5,170 nucleotides of DNA. Origin: CAIKZY01 sp044345075. Lineage in GTDB: Bacteria > Actinomycetota > Actinomycetes > S36-B12. Position numbers and translations under genes: made by a program. Below the pieces are notes generated by a model. It was given only the letters and a program-made list of their open reading frames with translations. It had not been told where the DNA came from and searched no databases. The stretch is taken from contig JBIJBU010000130.1 of assembly GCA_044345075.1 (NCBI GenBank), positions 1 to 5,170 of the forward strand. Direction: 5' to 3'. Shown here piece after piece: positions 1 through 5,170 of this stretch (within the stretch, counting starts at the first letter, position 1; every line of letters starts with the position of its first letter).

Positions 1-217
1 CATGACCCGTCTCGAATTCAGTAGCGGCGCCATACTCCTGCTCGGCGGCGAGAACTTCCCGTGCACGATCGCCGGCGCCATGGTTCACCAGGCCCACGGC
101 GCTCGCACGGAGTCCTTCCCCAAGGCGGCCATGGGCCTACGCGGGGTTACAGCCTGGGTGGAGCGCCCCGCCCCGATTCGCCCTGGCGATCACATCACCG
201 TTCATCGCTGGGCCTAG
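1..217 (+). CDS. MOSC domain-containing protein, C-terminal fragment (5' end outside window)
   Basis: The visible 71 residues match the C-terminal part of a MOSC domain. A GENFPC segment around residues 16-21 carries the conserved cysteine. It is followed by FPKAAMGLRGVTAWVE and then the family's typical ending, IRPGDHITVH. MOSC domains occur in molybdenum-cofactor sulfurases and in stand-alone proteins thought to carry sulfur or bind Mo-cofactor or thiol ligands; the substrate of this one cannot be read from the fragment. An ATG lies at base 2, but a MOSC domain is usually about twice this long, so I take that Met as internal and the gene as starting upstream. It ends with TAG at 215-217, and the next gene starts four bases later, which suggests co-transcription. 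Domain assignment is fairly secure; specific function is unknown. Confidence 0.75.
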   Translation, partial: MTRLEFSSGAILLLGGENFPCTIAGAMVHQAHGARTESFPKAAMGLRGVTAWVERPAPIRPGDHITVHRWA

Positions 218-221
218 GCTT

Positions 222-899
222 ATGCCCATGTTCAAGCGCATTCGATCGACCATGTCCTCCCTGGCCAAGAACTGGGGCATGACCCAGAAGGTCTACCGAG
301 CCCTGCCCCTCGAGGTGGCCGGTTTCTTCATCGCGGGCGCCTTGGTCGTCGGCCTGCCGCTCTACTTCTTCCTGGGCTGGATCACTGCGCTCATCGCCGC
401 GATTCCGGCCGGCCTGCTCGCTGGCACCTTCTGGTTCAGCCGCCGAGCGATGAAGGCGGCCTACAAGCAGATCGAGGGCCAGCCCGGCGCCGCCGGAGCA
501 GTAGTCGGATCCATGCGCGGCGGCTGGATCGTCACCCCTGGTGTCGCGGTCAGCAAGCAGCAAGATCTGATTACCCGGGTTGTCGGCAAGCCCGGCGTCA
601 TCTTGATCGGCGAAGGATCCCCCACGCGCGTTGAGCATCTGCTCGCCACTGAGCGAAAGAAGACCGCACGCTGGCTTCCTGAGACCCCGATCTATGACAT
701 GCAGGTCGGCGTTGAAGAGGGGCAGATCTCCATCATGAAGCTGCAGCGCGAGCTCACAAAGCTGCCCCGTAACCTTCGCGGTGGCGAGATCACCGAGGTG
801 CGCAAGCGCCTCGACGCTCTGGGAGGTGCAGCGGGTGCGCTGCCCATCCCCAAGGGGCCCATGCCTACGAGCGCAAGGTCGGTTCGCCGACCGCGCTAG
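222..899 (+). CDS. DUF4191 family integral membrane protein
   Basis: This 225-residue protein closely resembles actinobacterial DUF4191 proteins such as M. tuberculosis Rv2219, as I recall that sequence. Shared landmarks are the EGQPGAAGAV segment, a G-x-W-x-VTPGVA motif, GVILIGEGSPTRV, and KKTARWLPETPIYD, followed by a basic tail with PIPKGPMPT. A short basic N-terminus precedes two adjacent membrane segments at about residues 32-51 and 52-72; the rest is predicted soluble and probably cytoplasmic. Its function is unknown; in many actinobacteria it sits near lipA and glnA. ATGs at 222 and 228 are both possible. The only Shine-Dalgarno-like bases (AGG at 216-218, overlapping the upstream stop) suit the second ATG better (nine-base gap), which would give 223 residues. 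The last 11 codons and the TAG stop lie inside the first unit of a 49-bp tandem repeat, so the extreme C-terminus and the terminator hairpin share the same DNA. Confidence 0.9.
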   Translation: MPMFKRIRSTMSSLAKNWGMTQKVYRALPLEVAGFFIAGALVVGLPLYFFLGWITALIAAIPAGLLAGTFWFSRRAMKAAYKQIEGQPGAAGAVVGSMRGGWIVTPGVAVSKQQDLITRVVGKPGVILIGEGSPTRVEHLLATERKKTARWLPETPIYDMQVGVEEGQISIMKLQRELTKLPRNLRGGEITEVRKRLDALGGAAGALPIPKGPMPTSARSVRRPR

Positions 900-905
900 C
901 TCGTA
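866..905. terminator. Hairpin in repeat copy 1, possible bidirectional terminator
   Basis: The core stem is GGTCGG (877-882) with CCGACC (887-892) around a TTCG loop. It extends in one of two ways: AGCGC (870-874) with GCGCT (893-897) past an AA bulge, or CGC/GCG plus TACGAG (866-871) with CTCGTA (900-905), leaving CTAG unpaired. No T-run follows on either strand, so it would be a non-canonical actinobacterial-type terminator. Its 5' arm is still DUF4191 coding sequence. Confidence 0.6.
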
Positions 906-914
906 AAGCTCGCC

Positions 915-954
915 TACGAGCGCAAGGTCGGTTCGCCGACCGCGCTAGCTCGTA
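915..954. terminator. Hairpin in repeat copy 2, possible bidirectional terminator
   Basis: This is an exact copy, 49 bases downstream, of the hairpin at 866-905, with the same two alternative outer stems. It lies wholly between the two gene ends and could act on transcripts arriving from either side. Confidence 0.6.
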
Positions 955-967
955 AAGCTCGCCTACG

Positions 968-995
968 AGCGCAAGGTCGGTTCGCCGACCGCGCT
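968..995. terminator. Hairpin in repeat copy 3, possible terminator of the RDD gene
   Basis: The stem AGCGC/GCGCT plus GGTCGG/CCGACC with a TTCG loop (CGAA on the minus strand) is complete. The longer TACGAG/CTCGTA outer stem is lost because the unit diverges after base 1000. On the minus strand the hairpin starts at the RDD stop codon (994-996), so an RDD transcript would meet this one first, then copies 2 and 1. Confidence 0.55.
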
Positions 996-1401
996 AGCTC
1001 TTGCGAAAGACTCGTGAGCCAACGATGCGGTCGTGGAGCCCTCGACCGTCACTGTCGTAGACCACGGCCGGAATTACGAGGCAGATCAGCAGCGTGCGCA
1101 GCGCTACTCGCCAGAGGGACAGCCTGCCGCCGTAGACGGTGAGCACGCAGATGCCCAGTATGCGCTGGCCGAATGAAGCCGTGGTCAGCCAGGTCAAGAT
1201 GATGACTTCCAGGGCGAAGATTCCCAGGATCCCGAAGCTTGACTCGGGCGATCCGTACGTGGCTCCGCGAAAGATCAGGAGCGAGAGCAGGGAACTGGCC
1301 GCCCAATCGATGATGATCGCCCCTGCCCGACGACCGAGCCCGGCCGGTGGACCTGGGACTCCTGGGTCTCCTGGGGCTGGCATGTTCGCCTGGGACATCA
1401 C
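994..1401 (-). CDS. RDD family small membrane protein
   Basis: The 135-residue product has the RDD layout: a proline/glycine-rich N-terminus (about residues 8-21), then LGRRAGAIIIDW with the family Arg (24/25) and Asp (32), and a later Asp in GRGLHDRIVG (Asp124). Three membrane segments fall near residues 26-44, 56-75 and 97-114. The SFGQRILGICV stretch after the second helix is typical of the family. RDD proteins are poorly characterised; some have been linked to ion or solute transport, but nothing here fixes a substrate. The equivalent M. tuberculosis gene beside glnA1 is Rv2219A. The longest start is GTG at 1399-1401; ATG at 1396-1398 (one codon in) and ATG at 1381-1383 (codon 7, AGG five bases upstream) are alternatives. 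The gene converges on DUF4191 and diverges from glnA. Its TAG stop lies in repeat copy 3. Confidence 0.88.
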   Translation of the reverse strand: MMSQANMPAPGDPGVPGPPAGLGRRAGAIIIDWAASSLLSLLIFRGATYGSPESSFGILGIFALEVIILTWLTTASFGQRILGICVLTVYGGRLSLWRVALRTLLICLVIPAVVYDSDGRGLHDRIVGSRVFRKS

Positions 1402-1424
1402 CCCTGAACGCTAGTGCCAGTCCG

Positions 1425-1462
1425 TTAACACGGCTGAAACATTCGAGATACGACGGCGATAT
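1425..1462 (+). promoter_or_regulatory. Putative GlnR operator upstream of glnA
   Basis: Four five-base elements sit at exact 11-base spacing: TTAAC (1425-1429), GAAAC (1436-1440), GATAC (1447-1451) and GATAT (1458-1462). The actinobacterial GlnR consensus is gTnAC-n6-GaAAC, often repeated once more in tandem. Here the first pair fits with one mismatch, the third element has one mismatch, and the fourth is degenerate. GlnR is the OmpR-type regulator of nitrogen genes including glnA in Streptomyces and Mycobacterium. The box lies 107 bases before the glnA start and 23 bases before the RDD start, so it could act on either gene; glnA is the expected target. Confidence 0.6.
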
Positions 1463-1472
1463 TCACCCCCCG

Positions 1473-1478
1473 TACGGT
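1473..1478 (+). promoter_or_regulatory. Possible glnA -10 element
   Basis: TACGGT fits the TAnnnT core of an actinobacterial -10 and lies 10 bases after the GlnR-like box. I see no convincing -35 at 16-19 bases upstream, which would suit an activator-dependent promoter. The implied start near 1485 would give a leader of about 85 bases. This is a weak call from one short motif. Confidence 0.25.
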
Positions 1479-1490
1479 TAGCCCTGTTCC

Positions 1491-1559
1491 GGTGGCAACC
1501 GCCACCACGCGAGGCGAAGTACCCCATACAGGTACACGAGGCGGCACCCCACAGGGTGC
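1491..1559 (+). other. Three successive hairpins in the presumed glnA 5' leader
   Basis: There are three perfect stems. GGTGGC (1491-1496) pairs with GCCACC (1501-1506) around AACC. GTACC (1519-1523) pairs with GGTAC (1531-1535) around seven bases. GCACCC (1544-1549) pairs with GGGTGC (1554-1559) around CACA. The third ends on the base directly before the Shine-Dalgarno sequence. It matches no riboswitch I recognise, including the cyanobacterial glnA glutamine motif. It may affect mRNA stability or ribosome access, or be coincidental in GC-rich DNA. Confidence 0.5.
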
Positions 1560-1565
1560 AGGAGG
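1560..1565 (+). promoter_or_regulatory. Shine-Dalgarno sequence that fixes the glnA start
   Basis: A perfect AGGAGG is followed by AAAA and then ATG at 1570. It decides the start against an in-frame GTG at 1492, which would add 26 residues with no family counterpart. The four-base gap is on the short side. Confidence 0.9.
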
Positions 1566-1569
1566 AAAA

Positions 1570-2994
1570 ATGTTCAAGAATTCAGATGAGCTCTTCCACT
1601 TCATCAAGAAGGAAGACATCAAGTTCGTCGACGTCCGATTCATCGACCTGCCGGGCGTCATGCAGCACTTCAACATGCCTGTCTCGGGTTTCACCAAGGA
1701 TGTCTACGACGAGGGCCTGATGTTCGATGGTTCCTCGATCCGCGGCTTCCAGGCGATCCACGAATCAGACATGAAGTTGATCCCGGACCCCACTAGCGCG
1801 TTCCTTGATCCGTTCCGCGAGAACAAGACGCTGGTCATGAACTTCTCGATCCGCGATCCGTTCACGAACGAGCAGTACTCGCGCGATCCCCGCAACGTCG
1901 CTGCCAAGGCTGAGGCCTACCTCGCCTCGACCGGCATCGCCGACACGGTCTACTTCGGCGCAGAGGCCGAGTTCTACGTATTCGACGACGTGCGCTTCGA
2001 CACCAACCAGCACGAGAGCTACTACCACATCGATTCGATCGAAGGTAAGTGGAACACGGGCCGCAAGGAAGAGGGCGGCAACCTCGGCTACAAGACTCCC
2101 TACAAGGGTGGCTACTTCCCGGTTCCCCCGGTCGATCACTTCGCCGACATTCGCGACGAAATGGTCAACGTCATGCTCGCTGCCGGTCTTGATGTCGAGC
2201 GCTCACACCATGAGGTCGGCACCGCAGGCCAGGGTGAGATCAACTACAAGTTCAACACTTTGACCGCTGCGGCCGACGAGATGATGCTCTTCAAGTACAT
2301 CGTCAAGAACGTCGCCTGGAAGTTCGGCAAGTCCGCGACCTTCATGCCGAAGCCGCTCTTCGGCGACAACGGCTCGGGCATGCACTGCCACCAGTCACTC
2401 TGGAAGAACGGCGAGCCGCTGTTCTATGACGAGCTCGGCTATGGCGGTCTCTCCGACATCGCACGTTGGTACATCGGCGGCCTGCTGCACCACGCACCGT
2501 CGCTGCTGGCCTTCACCAACCCGACCGTGAACTCGTACCACCGCCTGGTTCCGGGCTACGAGGCTCCCGTGAACCTGGTGTACTCGGCACGTAACCGCTC
2601 GGCTTGCATCCGCATCCCGGTCACCGGCACCTCGCCGAAGGCCAAGCGCATCGAGTTCCGCGTTCCCGATCCGTCCTGCAACCCCTACCTGGCCTTCGCG
2701 GCACAGCTGATGGCGGGCATCGACGGCATCAAGAACAAGATCGAGCCCCTCGCACCCGTCGACAAGGATCTCTACGAGCTCCCGCCGGACGAGATGGCAA
2801 ACATCCCGCAGGTTCCCGGTTCGCTCTCCGCGGTGCTCGATGCACTCGAGGCAGACAACGAGTACCTGCAGGCAGGCGGCGTGTTCCCGGCCGATCTCAT
2901 CGAGACCTGGATCGAGTACAAGCGCACCAAGGAGGTCGATCCGATTCGACTGCGCCCGCATCCGCACGAGTTCGAGCTGTACTACGACATCTAA
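1570..2994 (+). CDS. glnA: Glutamine synthetase type I (GSI-beta), adenylylatable
   Basis: This cytoplasmic dodecameric enzyme joins ammonia to glutamate using ATP, the main entry of nitrogen into metabolism. The 474-residue product has normal family length. The N-terminal beta-grasp domain carries the DGSSIRGF loop; Asp53 corresponds to E. coli Asp50, which helps bind ammonium. The catalytic domain has EAEF (Glu132, Glu134; metal binding), SHHEVGTAGQGEINY, NGSGMHCHQS (His272, equivalent to E. coli His269), NPTVNSYHRLVPGYEAP (Glu331, the flap glutamate) and RNRSACIRIP. The segment at about 155-190, including GKWNTG and GYKTPYKGGYFP, is the insertion typical of the GSI-beta class. DKDLYELPPDE contains Tyr402, the adenylylation site (E. 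coli Tyr397), which fits the adjacent glnE. Overall it reads very like M. tuberculosis GlnA1. It probably has its own promoter with a GlnR-like box upstream and a strong terminator 46 bases after the stop. No key residue is missing. Confidence 0.99.
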   Translation: MFKNSDELFHFIKKEDIKFVDVRFIDLPGVMQHFNMPVSGFTKDVYDEGLMFDGSSIRGFQAIHESDMKLIPDPTSAFLDPFRENKTLVMNFSIRDPFTNEQYSRDPRNVAAKAEAYLASTGIADTVYFGAEAEFYVFDDVRFDTNQHESYYHIDSIEGKWNTGRKEEGGNLGYKTPYKGGYFPVPPVDHFADIRDEMVNVMLAAGLDVERSHHEVGTAGQGEINYKFNTLTAAADEMMLFKYIVKNVAWKFGKSATFMPKPLFGDNGSGMHCHQSLWKNGEPLFYDELGYGGLSDIARWYIGGLLHHAPSLLAFTNPTVNSYHRLVPGYEAPVNLVYSARNRSACIRIPVTGTSPKAKRIEFRVPDPSCNPYLAFAAQLMAGIDGIKNKIEPLAPVDKDLYELPPDEMANIPQVPGSLSAVLDALEADNEYLQAGGVFPADLIETWIEYKRTKEVDPIRLRPHPHEFELYYDI

Positions 2995-3040
2995 ACCAAG
3001 CTCCCTTCGCGTCGATTCGCCTCGCGCGCACGGGAATATG

Positions 3041-3070
3041 CAGGGCGGACCACTTCGGTGGTCCGCCCTG
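3041..3070. terminator. Strong bidirectional terminator between glnA and glnE
   Basis: CAGGGCGGACCAC (3041-3053) pairs perfectly with GTGGTCCGCCCTG (3058-3070) around a TTCG loop: a 13-bp GC-rich stem closed by C-G, the very stable UUCG tetraloop context on the plus strand. No clear T-run follows on either strand, which is common in actinobacteria. It lies 46 bases after the glnA stop and only seven bases from the glnE stop, so it probably ends both transcripts. Confidence 0.9.
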
Positions 3071-3077
3071 TTCATGT

Positions 3078-5170
3078 TCACACCTCGTCGACGACTCCAT
3101 AGAAGACTCGATCGACAACGCCACGCGCCCGTCGGGTGATGCGCCGGTAGTCATCGATCAACCGCCCCGAATCCCCCGGCGGGTAACCGAGCACGTAGCC
3201 CACGCCGGCAAGTTCCTTCACGTCGGTGCTCAGCATGTCCGACGGCATTCCGCGCACGAGCATGACGGCATTGCGTACCGCGGTGGCAAACAGCCACGCA
3301 CTGCGAAGCTCGGTCGCATCGTGGCGGGCGATCAATCCGAGATCCTCGAGTTCATCGAGGGCGCGGAGGGTATGCGTGGTGCGCAGGCTCGGATGCTCAT
3401 AGCCATGCTGCATCTGCAGCAGCTGAACAACCCACTCAACATCGCTGAGTCCGCCTCGGCCGAGTTTTGTGTGCAGGGTTGAATCGGCGCCGCGCGGCAG
3501 GCGCTCGGATTCCATACGAGCTTTGAGTCGGCGAATCTCGCGCACGTCAGATTCGGGCAGGCCCCCGTCGGGGTAGCGCAGGGGCTCGATGAGCTCGATG
3601 AAGCGAGCACCCAGATCCGCATCACCGGCTGCCACGAAGGCGCGCAGCAGTGCCTGCGCCTCCCATGCTGATGACCACCGCTCGTAATAAGCCGCATACG
3701 ACGCCAGCGAGCGCACGAGCGGACCGTTCTTGCCCTCAGGGCGAAGCCCCGCATCAATATCCAGCGGTGGATCACTGCTGGGCGCCATCAAACGCGTGCG
3801 CAACTCATTGGCCACCTGGAATGCGGCCTGATTGGCATCGGTCTCATCAGCGCCGTCATCGGCCTCATAGACGAACATGACGTCGGCATCACTGCCAAAG
3901 CCGAGTTCGAGGCCACCGAAGCGGCCCATGCTGATCACGGTGAAGCGCATGGGCAGTGGGCGCCCCCACTCCCCCTCGAGATGTCGAATAACGGAACGCA
4001 GTGCACCCTCGACGGTTGCCGAGGCGATGTCAGTCAGGGCCGGGCCGGCGATGTCGACCACGAGCGGATCGGAGCCGCCGAGCAAGTCGGCGGCGGCCAC
4101 GCGGAAGAGTTCACGCCTGCGCAGTGATCGCACCGCTGCCACAGAATGCTCGATGTCGTCATGGCGCTCGGCCGCAGAGAGCGCTTCTGCGTCGAGGGCG
4201 GCCTTCGAGCGCGGTACGAGGTCGACGTCATCGGCAAGCAGCGAGACTGACTCCGGAGCGCGCAGCAATAGGTCGGTGGCGTATCGACTGCTGGCCAGAA
4301 TGCGGGCCATCCGCTCGGCTGCCGACGACTCATCGCGTAGGAGGCGGAGGTACCAGTGGGTCGAGCCGAGGGCGTCGCTGACACGACGGAACCCGAGCAG
4401 ACCGGAATCGGGATCAGGCGCGTCGGCAAACCAGCCGAGCATGACGGGCAACAGGGTTCGCTGAATCGCTGCTCGACGACTTACCCCTGAAGTCAACGCC
4501 TCCAGATGGCGCAGCGCGCCGACCGGGTCGATGTAGCCCAGGGCCTGTAGCCGTTGCTCGGCCGCCTGAGGCGTCAGGCGAGCCTCACCCGCATCGAGTC
4601 GGGCGACGGCGGCCAGCAACGGTCGATAAAAGAGCTTCTCGTGGATTCGCCGAACCTCACGGGCATGGCGACGCCAGGCCTGTACGAGCTCGGTCACCGG
4701 TTCACCTCGAAAGCCCATCGAGCGCCCGAGCCGGCGCAGATCCTGCTCATCGTCGGGCATGGTGTGAGTGCGCCGCAGACGATGCAACTGGATTCGATGC
4801 TCGAGAGTGCGCAGGAACTCGTAGGCATCCGAGAGTGTGTGCGCATCATCTCGGCCGACGTAACCCCACGTCGCTAGTGCCTCCAGCGCGACAAGGGTCG
4901 TCGAGCTACGAAGCATGACGTCACTGCGCCCATGTACCAGTTGAAGCAACTGCACTGAGAATTCGACATCGCGAAGACCGCCGGGGCCGAGCTTGAGCTC
5001 TCGCTCGGCAATGCGCGCCGGAAGGTGCTGCTCGACCCTCCGGCGCATGGCCTGGACATCCTCCACGAAGCCCGGATGATCAGCGGCGCTCCAGACGAAC
5101 GGCGCGATTGCATCGACGTAGCGCTCACCGAGCTCGCGATCTCCGGCGCAGTAGCGAGCCTTCAGCAGGG
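3078..5170 (-). CDS. glnE: Bifunctional glutamine synthetase adenylyltransferase / adenylyl-removing enzyme, 5' end outside window
   Basis: GlnE adds AMP to the regulatory tyrosine of glutamine synthetase and removes it again, matching glutamine production to nitrogen status. The frame is open to the window edge, giving 696 visible residues of a protein usually near 1000. The fragment starts in the C-terminal helical part of the adenylyl-removing half; KLGPGGLRDVEFSVQLLQL lies at about residues 58-76. That half's own nucleotidyltransferase motif is outside the window. The adenylyltransferase half is complete: GRFGGLELGFGSDADVMF holds the catalytic GSDAD at about 425-429 (metal-binding Asp427 and Asp429), and a second KLGRGGLSDVEWVVQLLQM lies near 565. 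A GTG at 5064-5066 is not the start, because GlnE-like sequence continues above it (ARYCAGDRELGERYVDAI). The gene converges on glnA and ends in TGA at 3078-3080 beside the shared terminator. Confidence 0.98.
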   Translation of the reverse strand, partial: LLKARYCAGDRELGERYVDAIAPFVWSAADHPGFVEDVQAMRRRVEQHLPARIAERELKLGPGGLRDVEFSVQLLQLVHGRSDVMLRSSTTLVALEALATWGYVGRDDAHTLSDAYEFLRTLEHRIQLHRLRRTHTMPDDEQDLRRLGRSMGFRGEPVTELVQAWRRHAREVRRIHEKLFYRPLLAAVARLDAGEARLTPQAAEQRLQALGYIDPVGALRHLEALTSGVSRRAAIQRTLLPVMLGWFADAPDPDSGLLGFRRVSDALGSTHWYLRLLRDESSAAERMARILASSRYATDLLLRAPESVSLLADDVDLVPRSKAALDAEALSAAERHDDIEHSVAAVRSLRRRELFRVAAADLLGGSDPLVVDIAGPALTDIASATVEGALRSVIRHLEGEWGRPLPMRFTVISMGRFGGLELGFGSDADVMFVYEADDGADETDANQAAFQVANELRTRLMAPSSDPPLDIDAGLRPEGKNGPLVRSLASYAAYYERWSSAWEAQALLRAFVAAGDADLGARFIELIEPLRYPDGGLPESDVREIRRLKARMESERLPRGADSTLHTKLGRGGLSDVEWVVQLLQMQHGYEHPSLRTTHTLRALDELEDLGLIARHDATELRSAWLFATAVRNAVMLVRGMPSDMLSTDVKELAGVGYVLGYPPGDSGRLIDDYRRITRRARGVVDRVFYGVVDEV

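Larger units (their letters stand above)
863..1000. repeat. 49-bp tandem repeat, 2.8 copies, spanning two converging gene ends
   Basis: Units lie at 863-911, 912-960 and 961-1000. The third unit keeps the first 40 bases and then diverges. All shared positions are identical by eye. Each unit begins GCCTACGAGC, contains GGTCGG-TTCG-CCGACC, and continues with GCGCTAGCTC; the first two end GTAAAGCTC. Copy 1 contains the last codons and TAG stop of the DUF4191 gene. Copy 3 contains the stop of the RDD gene on the opposite strand. There are no spacers between units, so this is not a CRISPR array. It looks like local tandem duplication of a single terminator region. The period is not a multiple of three, but the extra units fall after both stops and change neither protein. 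Confidence 0.97.

Noticed and set aside
195..638. 147-codon minus-strand frame opposite DUF4191
   Set aside because: It overlaps the well-supported DUF4191 gene, and its translation has no family features.
863..1000. CRISPR array
   Set aside because: Units are directly joined with no variable spacers and only 2.8 copies; it is a plain tandem repeat.
1491..1559. Known glutamine riboswitch (glnA motif)
   Set aside because: That class is cyanobacterial with a conserved junction; the three simple hairpins here do not match it.
1492..1569. N-terminal extension of glnA from GTG at 1492
   Set aside because: The added 26 residues have no counterpart in the glutamine synthetase family, while a perfect AGGAGG precedes ATG 1570. 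The stretch is better read as leader.
2395..3081. 228-codon minus-strand frame opposite glnA
   Set aside because: It lies antisense to strongly conserved glnA sequence, has no domain, and is explained by GC-rich codon bias.
2604..3482. 292-codon plus-strand frame crossing from glnA into glnE
   Set aside because: It is out of frame with glnA, antisense to glnE and runs through the terminator hairpin. Its product is arginine/histidine-rich with no recognisable domain, typical of a GC-rich shadow frame.
3877..4464. 195-codon plus-strand frame inside glnE
   Set aside because: It is antisense to the catalytic half of glnE and gives a low-complexity Ser/Arg-rich translation.
5064..5066. GTG as the start of glnE
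   Set aside because: The frame stays open for 34 more codons to the edge with GlnE-like residues, and the family needs about 300 further N-terminal residues.

Overview
The window looks chromosomal and comes from a member of the Actinomycetes (Actinobacteria). The reasons are GC-rich coding with strong G/C third-position preference, a DUF4191 membrane protein (a family I know essentially only from Actinobacteria), and the gene neighbourhood DUF4191 / RDD / glnA / glnE. That order also occurs around Mycobacterium tuberculosis Rv2219, Rv2219A, glnA1 and glnE. I cannot name a species.

Layout: (1) bases 1-217 (+) are the 3' end of a MOSC-domain protein. (2) 222-899 (+) is the DUF4191 protein, four bases downstream and probably in the same operon. 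(3) 863-1000 is a tandem array of a 49-bp unit in 2.8 copies. Each unit forms a hairpin, and the array spans the converging 3' ends of DUF4191 and RDD. (4) 994-1401 (-) is a small RDD membrane protein. (5) 1402-1569 is a divergent control region with a GlnR-type operator, a weak -10-like element, three consecutive hairpins in the presumed leader, and a perfect Shine-Dalgarno sequence. (6) 1570-2994 (+) is glnA, type I glutamine synthetase of the adenylylatable (GSI-beta) class. (7) 3041-3070 is a 13-bp-stem UUCG terminator shared by converging genes. (8) 3078-5170 (-) is glnE, the bifunctional glutamine synthetase adenylyltransferase / adenylyl-removing enzyme, running off the right edge so that its N-terminus is missing.

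The core of the window is nitrogen assimilation. GlnA makes glutamine from glutamate and ammonia. GlnE switches GlnA off and on by adding or removing AMP on a tyrosine (Tyr402 here). The GlnR-like box suggests transcriptional control by nitrogen supply as well. No intergenic stretch exceeds 300 bases.

I see no new defence, mobile or biosynthetic system. The genes are ordinary core genes; the unusual material is in the gaps. The best items are the 49-bp array, which carries the last codons and stop of DUF4191 in copy 1 and the stop of RDD in copy 3, and the hairpin-rich glnA leader.
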